64,000 nucleotides of DNA from Brachynemurus nebulosus (Eukaryota > Arthropoda > Insecta > Neuroptera > Myrmeleontidae). Below are positions 33,897 through 46,077 of this stretch, one piece after another. The position numbers and the translations under genes are program-made. The stretch's first letter is position 1, and every line of letters starts with the position of its first letter. The notes under the pieces were generated by a model. It worked only from the letters and a program-made list of their open reading frames with translations. It was not told the origin of the DNA and did not search any database. Where the stretch lies: assembly GCA_035578155.1 (NCBI GenBank), contig JAPWDM010000001.1, forward strand, positions 11,693,543-11,757,542. The letters run 5' to 3'.

Positions 33897-34476
33897 TGTC
33901 ATCGAAGGATGACATATTAATATCGTTGTATGATCATAGTGGGGGAAACATTATTATAGAGTTGTACATCCATATTGAATAATTATAGAGTTGTACATCC
34001 ATATTGAATAAACGCAAGAGGGCGGTAGAGTTAACAACATAGAACATTAGAAGCCAATTAATATAAAAAAGTGTAACTCGCTTGGAGCCATTTGTAGACC
34101 AGTCACAGCTTAAGGCATGTAGTCAGTCGGTGTCCGTCGCCGAACACACAGTGCATTGTAATACATTGTTAGACATTGTTACTTGAATTGGACAGGTTGG
34201 TCTGTCCCATAATATGTGTGTTGTAGTAGTGTGTGTGAACACGCACACAGAAGCAAACACCAAACTAACGCTATTGAAAACAGTGTGTACCTATACACCA
34301 CAGTGGGGAGATTTTACGTCACCCACTGGCTACAAGTGGAACAGTGTGATTTGGTTACTAGTTTGGTGCCTTGGTTAACAACTACAAAGTTAACAAAAAA
34401 TCATAAATTAACACTTTCACTGAGGTGACATTACTTAGTGCGTGTCAAAAACACGCACTTAACGAATTTTTTCTAT
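33897..34476 (+). mobile_element. Repeat with terminal hairpins, copy 1 (long form)
   Basis: It starts with the hairpin TGTCATC-GAAG-GATGACA (33897-33914) and ends with GCGTGT-CAAAA-ACACGC (near 34440-34456), then ACGAATTTTT. Copy 2 at 51624-51815 shares both ends but lacks about 390 bp of the middle. The middle contains TAATATAAAAAAGTG and AGTCAGTCGGTG, which look like a TATA box and initiator, so an LTR origin is possible. The class is unresolved. A 28-bp direct duplication (ATTATAGAGTTGTACATCCA) lies near 33954 and 33982. Confidence 0.65.
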
Positions 34477-34479
34477 TTA

Positions 34480-35050
34480 TAAAGAAAAACCGAGACAATT
34501 GGGTTTTTGGAGAAAAAATTTTTTTGTCATAAATGGAAAGATCATAATATATAAGTTTTATAAGAAAACTATTTTTATTTTTTTTTAAACATAATAATTA
34601 AGAAGTTATATTAAATTAAAAATAAATTTTTAAACTTAGAACCGATAACGGGCCGATAGTTTTCGAATGCTGATGTGACGTAATAAAGGTTATACGTAGG
34701 TCTGAACATAGCTACATTAGTGTCTTTTTATTTTCAATTAAATTATTGTTACTATGAAATTATTGTTGCTGTGAAATTGTTATTTCTATCCAAAAAATTG
34801 TCTTAAACAAATATCGAGCTTCTTTTGTACCACTTTGTGATAGCAATACAAAAATAAATCCGGAAAAAAATGTCCTCAAGATTTTGAACGCCGAAATCAA
34901 TGAAACAACCACCAATAATTTTTCCTACTAAATTTTAATAATTCTGACACTTTTGACATATTACCTTTATGACGTCACAGACATCGCGATCTTTTGATGT
35001 GGTGTTTTAACCAAATGATATTTTAAAAATTTCTCAAGTTTTAATTAATT
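34480..35050. other. AT-rich sequence, nothing recognised
   Basis: Short frames only; no repeats matched elsewhere in the window. Confidence 0.5.
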
Positions 35051-35059
35051 TATTAATTA

Positions 35060-35870
35060 CTAGACGTATACCCGATGGAATTTCCCATCGGCAACATCTT
35101 TTGATTAGGTATTCACTACTCACTTTCAATGTTTTTCAAAAGCCTAAATACCAATTTTCACGTTTCTAATTTCAAAAATGACGAACTTCCCATACGAACT
35201 TTCATAAATTTCCAGAAACGTTTATACAACTGACTTTTATTTGTAAATAGAAGGCTAAACTACAATTTTCATATCTCCTGTACTACATTTCGTGCTCCTA
35301 AAGCCAACAGTTTAAGCTGTGCGTTATATGTCAGTCAGTGTTAAAGATTTATTCAATAGTATTTATTTTAGTAGCCATAGTAACATATTTTTATATACCA
35401 CTAACCTCAAAAATAACGAATTTACATACAAATTTTCATCTCCTAATAAACCACAGAGCACTGAATCAAACATATTAACATATGTTTCCTAGAGATAACA
35501 CAGGCATTAAATTTTGAAGCATGACTCCATTTTAGTAAGCCCAAATTGTAACCACGGAGACTTGTTTATAAATATTAGATAAACCAATTAAACCATTAAA
35601 TTAATGGTTTGACCGCCATTAAAGTAATCCCATCAGTCAATTTTTTTGCTTCAATTTCCTAATGTATTTGTAATACACAGCATTCTCTCTAGTCGATTCT
35701 CTCCTCAATGTAATAAACCCACTTAGGGGACGAATTTTCAAAAATCCTTTCTTAGTGCTCATCTACGTTACATAAGGAACTCCTATGCAAAATTTCGTTC
35801 TTCTAAACCCAACGGTTTAGTCTGTGTGTTGTCTGTCAGTCAGTCAGTGTTACAAATTTATTAAGTAGAT
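35060..35870 (+). repeat. Degenerate dispersed repeat with two similar tail blocks
   Basis: It begins TACTAGACGTATACCCGATG. Two blocks, near 35290-35345 and 35805-35866, share CTCCTAAAGCCAACAGTTTA / CTTCTAAACCCAACGGTTTA, then TGTCAGTCAGTGTTA. Sequences of the form TACTAGC-GACCCG are widespread in insect genomes as non-autonomous repeats; I cannot name the family. Confidence 0.5.
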
Positions 35871-36712
35871 TATATATCATTTTAAAAAAATTTTCGCATG
35901 GATTATCAATATTATTTATAATATAGATTTGAAATAAAACAAAATAAATTATATTTATTTTTTATTCAAAAACCCAATTATATAAAGACAAACAATAAAT
36001 TATGTTATCCAGTTTGTTTAATTTATCCTAAGTATACTTGATGTCATATATATCAGAGCTAAATTTCTAAAATTGTAGGTCCCGAACGCGTTTTCAATTT
36101 TTCACAGTAAATTCCCCAAAAAATAAAGTGATGAGCAAAGAAAAAGTCGTTTTCCCTAAAAATAACTCTGACGAGCAAAAAAAAACTATCCTTTAGCTTC
36201 ACTTACCATGAACTGTGATTACCCTAAAAACACTGATCCAGAAAATCTTGGGACATATCGGACCGTTCCGGCAAAAAATTGAAATCTCTGGGAGGTGCTG
36301 GAATGCCGTTCGAGGTGCCGGAACACCGTTTCGTTGCGTTCCAGCTGAAATCAAGCTCTAGTATATATTATTCTATACAATTTAAATAGGAGTAGCTTTT
36401 TTGGGCGGGGCATAGATGATCGTAAGTGAGCAAACCATATAATTTAGCTAATACATTTTGTTGTTGTCTCTGTATGTGTCTATTGAACTATAAAACATAG
36501 CTAACTATTCATGATTCAATTTTTTACCGGACAGCGGGCAAAATTCTCTTGCTTTTTCTATCCTACTTATACATTCCACTTACTACCCACTATTTACCAC
36601 TTTGATGCGAATAATCAGTAATGTCGAAAATTATGACTGGGACGTCAAAAGTACGTCAGATCTGTTAAATAGTAAATATAATTTTGTTTTTAAAGTAAAC
36701 AAGGCATTAGAG

Positions 36713-36876
36713 AGAGGTTGTGTTTGATTGATTACTGAATTGGAGTGGCACTCGAACAAGTGATCGGTGGCCTAGTTGGTAAGGCGCTTGGCTGGTAACC
36801 AAGAGATCCGGGTTCGAGTCCCAGCCGATCCAGTTTGGTAATTTTTCAAACACTATGTCAATTTTAATTAAGGTTT
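36713..36876 (+). repeat. tRNA-derived (SINE-like) repeat, copy 1
   Basis: About 49 bp upstream (GAGAGGTTGTGTTTGATTGA) and 45 bp downstream (AATTTTTCAAACACTATGTC) of the tRNA-like core are shared with the copy at 55163-55330. The repeating unit is therefore longer than a tRNA. Homology upstream of the tRNA part is unusual for a plain SINE, in which the tRNA part forms the 5' end. Confidence 0.75.
36762..36831 (+). tRNA. tRNA-Thr-like sequence, anticodon GGT
   Basis: It has a 7-bp acceptor stem GATCGGT/GCCGATC (one G-T wobble). The A box TGGCCTAGTTGG (36768-36779) and B box GGTTCGAGTCC (36811-36821) both match the Pol III consensus. A 5-bp anticodon stem CTTGG/CCAAG encloses the loop CTGGTAA, giving anticodon GGT (36794-36796). 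The overall sequence resembles animal tRNA-Thr. Eukaryotic tRNA-Thr genes normally carry AGT, CGT or TGT, so a functional GGT tRNA would be unusual. With a second, decayed copy present, a tRNA-derived repeat is more likely than a working gene. The 70-nt length reflects a short D loop. Confidence 0.6.
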
Positions 36877-36879
36877 ATT

Positions 36880-38090
36880 GTGCTATTAGAGCTTATACTA
36901 ACGAAAATGTGAACGATTCAAAAATAAAGTCCCGAATTTTATTTCATAAGTAAGGGTTAATTTGAACTTTAAATATACACAATTAAGCTACCATATTTGT
37001 TGAAAAATAATGGTGACTCTCCCTTCAATTTTTTAGTGTCATAAAAATGCATTTAATCAATATTAAATGCCTATAAATTCAAAATATATAGTCATAGACA
37101 TGCTATATTCTAGTAGTCCGTGATAATAACATAGGTTCATAGAAAACAATTTAGTATTCGATATCAGTTGAGTTGATCAACTCATAAGTTGAGTTTTCAC
37201 GAATATATTCCATTAGCAAACTAATATTATTAACAATAATAGATATAAGTAAAAGATGTTATTTTTTAAACCGGAAATTAGTTCATTTTAAAATAGTATA
37301 TATGTATGTACACATATTTTACAATAATTTATACATATAATCTCACCGAAAAGAATTTTTAAGTATATTTACTTAAACATGATTTTACATGGTTTCGCTT
37401 ATTTTATTAAATCCATTAAAAGTGCATGCAAAATATAAATATTAATAAAAAAGAAAGAAAAATATGAACAATTTCCTTGACGATATTTCTAAAGGCACCC
37501 TTATACGCTTAACAATATTGTTTAATCAACTCGTGCAATGAGTTGCAATCTTCTCACATATGCGAAATATCATATAATTAACATTAATTAATAAAAAAAC
37601 GTAAACCAAATAATAATAAATTTATTTCTTCAATTCGGCATAAATTTATTATTAAATGTTATATGAGAAACTGATTGAAAGTACGCATCATAGTTCAGTA
37701 GTAATATATCTATAATTTGCGGAAAGAAATTTTTGAAATTATTTACTAAGTAAACATAACTCACTTAATAAGCCAATAATATTCCACAGATTTCTATTGT
37801 GTTTGATTGCTTAATTCTATGAAATATTTGGTAATTCATAATTTTTTTTTAATAAACTGCTAAACATTTCACGATTTCTAAATAATTTTACTCTAGTTTG
37901 TTTTAACAGTTTACTCTGATTGGAGAATTTAAATTTAAATAACACTGAACCATTGTTAAGAATAGCGACTTGACAATGCTTTTCTGAGAAATTATTAATG
38001 GCTTTGTATCCTTTTGAAAAGTATAAAAGAGGGGGGCAAAGCATCCCGAAGAGCAGTCTCATTTAAATTTTTTAGTCAGTTAACATTGTT
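36880..38090. other. AT-rich sequence, nothing recognised
   Basis: I see no coding frame, hairpin or repeat that I can support. Confidence 0.5.
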
Positions 38091-38092
38091 AT

Positions 38093-38712
38093 CTGGGACG
38101 AAGGTAAACTCGCTCCCTTGACCATTTTTATAGTGTAATCTCGCTCCCGGGTCTCTTCTAGGATCTAGGTAAAGTCGCTCCATATTCTGCAAGGGGTTAA
38201 CATATGTTTTTTCTATTGAAGCAGTTAAAAACAGAGAATTATATTGGTATATACATGCTACTGTACAAAAATCTATGAACATCACAACTATGAATAATAA
38301 TTTAATTTAGATACATTCTCAAAACTATCTAAACTAACCTAATCTTAACTAAATTCACCACCTAGTTTTTATATCAAAGTCAAAACTAGTATATTGTCAA
38401 AACTAACTAAACTTTAACTAACCTCACCACCTAGTTTTTAAAGAAAATTTGTCTGCTAAAAATAATTTTAAATTTTATAAATCAATAAATTAAACATTAG
38501 CAAGAAAATATTTTTCGCAAAAATATGTAAGCCTTACTTCTTGTCTAGAGGGTTCCAATATTTTTGAACTGCAGCATATACACATGGAAACACATGTTGC
38601 AACCTTCCGTCGAGATGACGCACTTTTGCTGATCATTTAGGGAGCGAGTTTACATAGGTAATAAAACTCAACGGGGTCTGAAGGATTTGGGAGCGACTTT
38701 AGCTACTCTGGT
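38093..38712. repeat. Inverted set of 14-bp TCGCTCCC motifs (MITE-like)
   Basis: GTAAACTCGCTCCC (38104), GTAATCTCGCTCCC (38135) and GTAAAGTCGCTCC (38169) lie on the left. Their inverse forms GGGAGCGAGTTTAC (38640) and GGGAGCGACTTTAGC (38689) lie on the right, with weakly matching outer bases (TTATCTGG / CCAG..TTATC). This is the arrangement of subterminal repeats of a foldback-like element. No coding between them. Confidence 0.65.
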
Positions 38713-38714
38713 TA

Positions 38715-40530
38715 TCTGTATACCCAAAATGAATTTATTAAAAAAAAGTTAAAAGTGCTAACATAACATTAAATAGAATCGGGACGTAATGTAACATTCC
38801 CTCTTGTTAATTAACTGGCAAAGACTAGCCTAATATTTATTTCTGGTAAACAAAAAAGCCGTTGTCTCTTCTACTTTAACGTCTTGCGTTCTGTTAAGAT
38901 AGTAGCTAGAATGTACACTTCCATCAAGTAATATATTATATATTTATTAAGTATATCGACAAATAGACGAAATTGATAAATTGATAAATTTAAACATTTG
39001 TAGAATCAAATATTCTCTGTGCAGTGTAAGTATATTGAATCTCTTAGAATTCATATGCTAACAAATACGCATATACAAGTATCTTCACAAAGTAATAACC
39101 AATTTATTCTTGATACCAGTTTGGTACAAATCTTCGAATAATTCAACTCTGATATTTTTATTGAATTGAAAGTAGGTCAACTTGGTCAAGTAGATGTTAT
39201 TTTGATCATCATTTTTAACGGACAGCATAGCATTCGACATCATAGCAAAGAAATAGTTTCAATACGATGTATACACATATCGACGTTTCTTATATTTTAT
39301 TAGAATGATAACGACAGCCTTAAACATTTCAAAATATTTATTGTTGAACAAAAATTTTCGAAACTGAAATTTTCAAAAAATTCAAAACTAAAAGAATAGT
39401 ATTACGTATAGAAAAGAGTTATCTACGGAGACGGAGTTTGCTAAGATAGCGTAAAATCTTGTGTAAATAGTGTTTCGTAAAATAAGTTATTTTTGGAAAT
39501 GAATTTTATGTAAATTTTTTCAATCCTGCTGATTTTGGTTCAATCTACACCTCATTCTCAGTTTAAATAAGTAAACACGGAACTGCTTTATATGTCTATC
39601 TTTTACAAAATATTACAAAACGACATTTTTTCATAAAATTTGGGTTTCTATGGCTAATTTCCCTTTCCTCCCAACTGATAACCACTTACACCGTGGTAAA
39701 CATTATCTAAAAAGGGTTGATATCACGAGTGAAATTTTCAATTGTATTCTCCCTGATGACGAGGTGCTAGTGCGATACTCGAAAGCTAGCTGGTAAACAA
39801 CTAAAATAATTTGTTTCCTCTTGGAGCAAGCTTGTGCCTGGAGTTTGACAGATGGCAACAACAAATGTTCTGGTATGAATTGTTTGTTGCGGCAACCAAT
39901 TTAGGTCCCACCAATTTTAACAAATCCTGAAACAGTTCCTTTCATAACTCATATACGACGTCATATTTTCTGCTAATTTTTTTAATAACTTTGTTGATAC
40001 CTAACATAACATATTTCTTCTAATAATTCACTTTTTTATTGAAACAAAGGAATTTATTCCTAATTTTTGAGTTACTTCGCCACATAAAATTGAAATTCCA
40101 GTTATTTTTTATTACACATGCGGGAGAAGTACTAAATTGGCGCACACATTTTTGTACGCAAAATAGGTATTTGCCCACTGTACTCTTCCCACATAGTTTT
40201 TTGCGTGCGAAAAGTTTAATTTCCGCACGCAAAGCCGCCTCTTGATTTTTCATTTAATAAATATTTCATAATTATATCTACCACCAATAAAGTAATTTAA
40301 ACAATATTTAACTCAGAAAAAAAAGACAAACCTCAAAAATTTTATTTTTAAAAGTAATAAAAATGTCAGAAATAATAATAATAATAATAGAAAAAATTAT
40401 GTAAACTTCGTAATAATAAATAGTATGTGTAACTTGTGTGGGCAAAAATATAAAACTCAAGTGTAATACGGTAAGACAATTTAACGAATAAAAAAAAATT
40501 AATATAATTCATATTATTATTTAGTACTTT
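38715..40530. other. AT-rich sequence, no gene recognised
   Basis: Overlapping short frames at 40020-40253 on both strands show no domain. No repeats were matched except at the right edge. Confidence 0.45.
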
Positions 40531-40735
40531 GTTACTATGGTTCTGAAATCAGTTAAATTTACGAATACGAATTTTTGTTTCATTTTTATCGTGTTTACCT
40601 ACAATAAAATGACCAATGAAATATTTTGTGCCATATTTTTCGCTGTAAAAATCTGTCCTAACTTTTTTTCCATCGTAGGTAAAAGTGAAAAAACTACAAT
40701 ATTCTTATGGGACTCTATTGGAAGTTAAATTATCC
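40530..40735 (+). repeat. Dispersed repeat, copy 2 (pair with 23615-23800)
   Basis: It is collinear with 23615-23800, sharing CTGAAATCAGTTAAATTTAC, TTTATCGTGTTTAC and GGTAAAAGTGAAAAAA. The short open frame VLKSVKFTN... is kept in both copies. Confidence 0.5.
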
Positions 40736-41574
40736 TTTTTTAAATTCTGAATCGATTAAAGAAAAAACAAAAAACAAAAGAATGTTCGCGGTCACTTTTG
40801 GCTAAAAATAAGAATTAGTTTGTTTGCCTTCTATGCTACATTTTACACTATGGTTTAATATTTTCCTATCTATAAACAAGCGAAAAAATATTCATACATA
40901 TGGTACTTTTGCAAAATTATTGCATAAACTTGTGTATACTTCATTAAGTGCTGATGTTGTATGTCTGTATATGTAGAAATATGTATGTTGGTTCAATATT
41001 GATAATATCTCTAATCCCACTCGATCATGGTACAGAAATGAGTATCGGTACATAATATTATAGGCTATGTATGTATATGTGTTTCGTGCAATTTTCCCAA
41101 ATAAGTATTTTAAATACAATGAAAAGTAATTAGAATGTCAAAATTAAGTGAATTGTTGTATATTGGAATTACTGGCACTGTGCCAATACACTTAACATCC
41201 AGTTCCAGCTTATATATTCAATTCAAATATACATATAATGTATGTATGATGGGTACGATGTACACTTTGTTTAAAAAAAAAAATTGTAAAATTTAGTTTA
41301 TTTATTTAATATCTTACGATCGTTTAATCTTTTATGAATAAGCAATACAGTCGAATCGCGTTATAACTCCGCTGATTTTATTGCTATTTTAAATATTCCC
41401 CCGCCATAGTCGAAAAAAATTTCAGTCTCTCGTTATGAGACTGGAACATTGGTGTTGATGTTTAATAAATAATAACTAAATAAGCTAGCAAGCGTATGAT
41501 TAGTGCAACTCATAATTCATCTTCTCAGAATTTTTTTATAGGTCTGTGTTTGGTATAGATCCGTGTTTTGCATA

Positions 41575-42902
41575 CATACAGCGTGAGTTTTTCGAGAGTT
41601 GCCATTTTGATTACAGCCAAACTGTTGATTTAATCGAAAAATTGTTCAAATAATATTTGTAGATAGGCAACCGATTGCTATAGTCAGGAGCTTTATAGCT
41701 CTTATGGTTTTCGAATTATGATACAAACTTATAGTTTTTTAAATGGAAATTTCAAAAATTTCAAAAATTTGTTTATGAATCAAAACTACCAGTAACATTC
41801 AAATTTTCATTGTTTTATCGAATATTTTTGAGTAATTACGTTTTAAAAATGGCACTTTTAAATTTCGTACTCAAGTGCTTGCAAACGATTAGAATTTTAC
41901 GTATTTTAAAAAGATTAGCTCAATACGGCCGCCATTTTAATCAATGTAGTAACGAAAAATTAAACGATTATTACGTTTTCCATCGGAAATTAAAATTATT
42001 AGATAGATTAAATTATCGTATAAAAATGATATCTAAATACAATAAGGAAATAAAATTTCAGTTTTAATTTATTGAAAAATGTGAAAAAACTTCTACTTTT
42101 TAATTTAGTTTGTAATAAAAAGAAAATACTATCGAATTTCAGATATTTTTACACTATTTGAGTACATTTATTAATAATATTTTCGTTCCAAATTAACCTC
42201 ACTTTGCTACTATTAAGGAACACCAATGTCATTTTGTTTTGTATTGGTTATGTAAATTTATTTCACCTGCCCCCTGTCGTTCTATGAATAAATAAAAAAT
42301 AAATATATTTTTAAGTAAATGAATAAAATACTTCAAATTATTTTTAAATTAAGTTACTTTTAATACATACTAATCTTTTAAAATAATTTGATTTTATTAT
42401 GCAAAAATGTTAAAAACTTGAAATAGAGCTCGACATCTATACTCCAAAATCTGAATTACTCCAAAATTATACTCCAAAAACCACCACTTGTATTACAGAG
42501 AATGATACTAAATAAGATTCTTTTCTTGGATGTAATAGAAATGTTAGTCGTCTAAAACTTTGTCGGTTGAAGGAGCCTCAAATACACATGCATATTTCTA
42601 CCGCCTAATTGCTAAATTAAAGAAAAAGTCAAAAAATAAACTTGTGTAAAAAAATTTTTTTTTCATTTATATTTTTGATTGATGCAATTAGATCAGTTTT
42701 ATCGAAAAATTAACATATAGTCTCATTTAAAAATCTGTAAGTTTGTATCATAACTCGAAAACCACGAGAGCTATAAAGCTCCTGACTATAGAAATCGGTT
42801 GCCCCCCTCGATATCTACAACTCTTATTTGAACAATTTTTCGATTAAATCAACGGTTTGGCTGTAATCAAAATGGCTACTCTCGAAAAACTCACGCTGTA
42901 TG
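41575..42902. mobile_element. Element with about 170-bp terminal inverted repeats, nested
   Basis: The left terminus CATACAGCGTGAGTTTTTCG (41575) and the right CGAAAAACTCACGCTGTATG (to 42902) bound inverted repeats extending to about 41746 and back to 42723. They remain alignable throughout (for example AATCGAAAAATTGTTCAAAT / ATTTGAACAATTTTTCGATT). The interior has an 85-codon frame (41810-42067) without recognisable domains. The superfamily is not determined. Confidence 0.8.
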
Positions 42903-43008
42903 TGTAATTGATCAAGGCAAGTTTTGCTCCTTGATCGCGCGGTTTATATTACAAACTTTGTTTGACTAACAATATTACTTATAATTCCTACAAAAGATTA
43001 TAAAAAAA

Positions 43009-43105
43009 CGCCGTGAGCAGCGGGGCCCCATCACGGTAGTCGAATTTTCCCCTTCATCTTCGGTATTGAATGTCTACAAGCGAAATGTGATTGAAAGTCT
43101 ACAAC
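43009..43105 (+). repeat. Dispersed repeat with conserved GC hairpin, copy 2
   Basis: It matches 19359-19456, including the CCGTGA/TCACGG stem. Here it directly precedes the G/C-rich block at 43190-44040. Confidence 0.75.
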
Positions 43106-43189
43106 CGAATTGTCATTTTGTTGGTTTCAAAACTGGTGATGAGTGTTCGGCTGATCGAGGCTTTAAAAAAAGGTTTTAAGTATTTAAGG

Positions 43190-44040
43190 GCTGAAATTTG
43201 GTGTACAGGTTAAGCTAATAGCCAGACACTGTTTTGTGGAGGTTTCAACTTTTAACCCTTACCCCCACGATTTTGACGCCAATATTTCCTTAATTTTTTT
43301 GCTTGTTTTCTAACACGTCTAGAGACTCCATAAGGAAACCTAGAGGGCTGAAATTTTGTACGTGTATTCAGTTAGTATCCAGCTAGTACCTTGTACCGTC
43401 TAGATTTATTTGGGGAGATTTTGACCCGAACGAAACTGTTAAAAAACAAGAAAAATCATGTTCTTTTGGGTATAAAAATGGTGGGGGTAGGGGTTAAAAG
43501 TCGAGACCCCCAAAAGGCACCCCCTTGATACTAACTCAATCCGAATACAAAATTTCAGCCCTCTAGGTTTATTCGGGTGACCTGTGCGAGTGGTACAAAC
43601 TTCGAAAACGTCGAAAATGCATGAAATTGTAGCTTAAAAATGAGGGGGGTGGGGGTAAAATATTAAAACCTCCAAAAAGCACAACCTAGGTACGAACTTT
43701 ATCAACACACCAAATTTCAACCCTCTACGTTAATTCTGGGGGGCTGGGGGCCTGTTAGATCCAGCGAAAATCGTTTTTCCCCCCTCTACTCCCACCATAT
43801 CATCGTAGGAAGCTGAATTTTGGATATGTTGTAGATAATTGACCGAAACATTATTTAAAACCAGTTTGGAAAAGTTTTATTGCTTTTCCGCCCCCCACCA
43901 CCCCCTTAAAGGTCGGGTCAGAAAAAAAATTTGCCCAAAATTTGACCCCACTTTGATAGTATGAGGTGCCTCGAAAATGAGCCCCATTTACCAAATTTCA
44001 TCTCTTAACTTCCATAGGGGGGCCCTACACAAATTAAAAG
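43190..44040 (+). repeat. GC-richer degenerate tandem repeat with 'AAATTTCAGCCCTCTAGG' blocks
   Basis: Blocks GGCTGAAATTTTGTACGTG (43349), AAAATTTCAGCCCTCTAGGT (43549), CAAATTTCAACCCTCTACGT (43711) and CAAATTTCATCTCTTAAC recur at 160-290-bp steps. They are separated by runs of G or C such as GGTGGGGGTAGGGG. A related block lies near 44963. The base composition is unlike the surroundings. No open coding frame, so an element body of unknown class. Confidence 0.6.
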
Positions 44041-44047
44041 GTGGCAC

Positions 44048-44050
<3 letters not shown>

Positions 44051-44137
<87 letters not shown>
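44051..44137. repeat. (AT)n microsatellite, 87 bp
   Basis: A pure alternating run, the longest uninterrupted one in the window. It gives rise to artificial Tyr-Ile frames on the plus strand. Confidence 0.95.
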
Positions 44138-44141
<4 letters not shown>

Positions 44142-44984
44142 CATTTTTTTTTCTACATATTCGTGTTCTACGGGTCCGAAAACGGATAGCGCCCCTACTC
44201 TCGCCTCTCGCAGCTCTTATCGTATAGACTGTATAAGTCTAATTTTTCGGAGAAAATTCAACTAAAAATTTTTTTAAAGAAAATATGTGTGAACAATATC
44301 GTTTAAATTCCTGTCACACAAACTGTAGAACGTATTTAGAAAATATTAGTAAATGTATTTATTAAAAATAGGTAGATTTTGTGCCGCTTCTAACGAATGG
44401 TAATACTGCACTAAACGTCCGGGTTATTTGATTATAAATAAGTACACATTCACACGCTTCAAAAATAGGGGAAGTGCTAGTTACGGCGGTCGACTACTAA
44501 GCACAAGTGGGGGTACAGGAATTCTTAGTTAATAATATTCTCCTGCAGTCCCGAAGCGGAATTATAACCCAAATCGACTGTATTATTAACAAGCACAAAT
44601 AATGCAATTAAACTTTATGGGACCAGCCTACTATCTAATTACAATTGATCTAAAAAATATATAAATTTTCGTGTTGGTGTATGGTATACACGATGTAGCT
44701 CAAACGGTTAAATTTAAATGAAAACGTGAGCAGCACAGCTTCATCGCTAGATGTTAAATTTTGGTGTAGAAACGGGGATGGAGGGTTAAATTTAAGCTCC
44801 CAGAAAGCATACGCTGCTTACCAACTTCATCTATACACAAAACATGACCCCCTAGATTGACTGGATGGTTGTAATTTTGTCAGATCCTTCGAAAAATACA
44901 AAAAAGCATGATATTTTGATATCAAAATGGTGCAGATGGGAGGTAATTCAATCCTCATACAAAATTTCAGCCCTCTAAAAGCCA

Positions 44985-45560
44985 TTCTTTAATTTTAAAT
45001 AAAATAACATTAGGTCGTGTAATATGAAATGTCGATTTCCGACCACTTGGTCCATAATGTAATTCAGGGAAATATCAACACTTTCATAAACGTTAGACAA
45101 ATATTTTAAAACCTTTCTTTAATTTTAAATAGTATTATTGTATCTTGGAATCATTTGCATCATTTGTTGGAATAACATTTGGTCGTGTAATATGAAATGT
45201 CGTCGTCCGACCACTTCATCTACCATGTAATTGAGATAAATATCGACACTTTCTTAAGCATTACAGAAATGTTTAAAAGAAATTTTTTAATTTTAGATCG
45301 GCTTCTTGTAGCCTGGAATCATTTCCGCCATTAGTTAGTATAACAAATAACATGTGGTGTTATATGATTTGTTGTTTTCCGACCATTTGGTCAAACATAC
45401 GTCCTCGCCAAAATTAGCTTCGCCATTTTCTTTTGTTTTACACCGTAAGTTGTGTCGTATTTTAGTCGACGTGTGCTATGGTGGGCCATAAATAAAAAAA
45501 TTCCAAATCATGTGGTAGTTTTCATCGCCAAAAACCTTTTTTTAAGTTAAAATTTTAAAT
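44985..45560 (-). repeat. Array of ~178-bp units plus shared flank (family of 24850-26070)
   Basis: ATGAAATGTCGATTTCCGAC / CACTTGGTC-type unit junctions recur near 45030, 45200 and 45375, in the orientation of the right arm of the 24850-25860 element. The following flank (ACGTGTGCTATGGTGGGCC, CGCCAAAAACCTTTTTTTAA) corresponds to 25985-26065. Only one arm is present, so this is a truncated copy. Confidence 0.7.
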
Positions 45561-45872
45561 ACTTAAGCTAATTGTTAAAGTTTAGACAACCTTTTTTTTC
45601 TTGAAAATTTTAGGAAAGTTTAATTGGTAATGCAATTTTTTGAAATAATGTGTACGTATCCTTTTAAGTAGAATACGATTTAAGAGATTATTTATCTCCT
45701 TTTCTTAGTATCAATTTTCGTAATATCACAATGCTATACTATGTACTAAAATTCAATAATTTTAATTTTATTAGAAATGAAATAGATGTCTACATTCATG
45801 AAATTAAACTTTTCTCGTAGAAAATGATCTACATGGCAATGAAAAAACTTATTTTCGCTTAAGATGTTGTGC

Positions 45873-46035
45873 TTGTATAAATGTTACTGTGAATGTCTGA
45901 AATGCAGTGTATTTTAAGATACACTGGTGTATGTTAACAATTACCAAGCTAGCTGGTGAATGACTGTTATTTATTCTCTTCATCACGATTTCGGTCATAC
46001 ACCAGTGAATGTTAACATACACCACGACGACTTGG
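45873..46035. repeat. Inverted counterpart of 49690-49850
   Basis: Read in reverse complement, 49690-49850 aligns with this segment (AATGTTACTGTGAATGTC, AAGATACAC-GGTGTATG, TCGGTCATACACC, ATGTTAACAT). The pair could be about 160-bp terminal repeats of a 4-kb composite containing the two TIR elements between them, or two independent insertions. Confidence 0.55.
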
Positions 46036-46077
46036 TTTATGTTTATTATGAGTGATATTATGGCTATAAATTACATA

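Larger units (their letters stand above)
41348..44580. mobile_element. pogo/Tigger-like TIR shell with nested insertions
   Basis: CAGTCGAATCGCGTTATAAC at 41348 is inverted, with changes, as TTATAACCCAAATCGACTG ending at 44580; TA flanks both ends (41346-41347 and 44581-44582). CAGTCGAA-YTCG-TTATAAC termini with TA duplications are typical of pogo/Tigger-type elements. The 3.2-kb interior is mostly other repeats (41575-42902, 43009-43105, 43190-44040 and a microsatellite); no transposase frame was seen. Confidence 0.6.
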
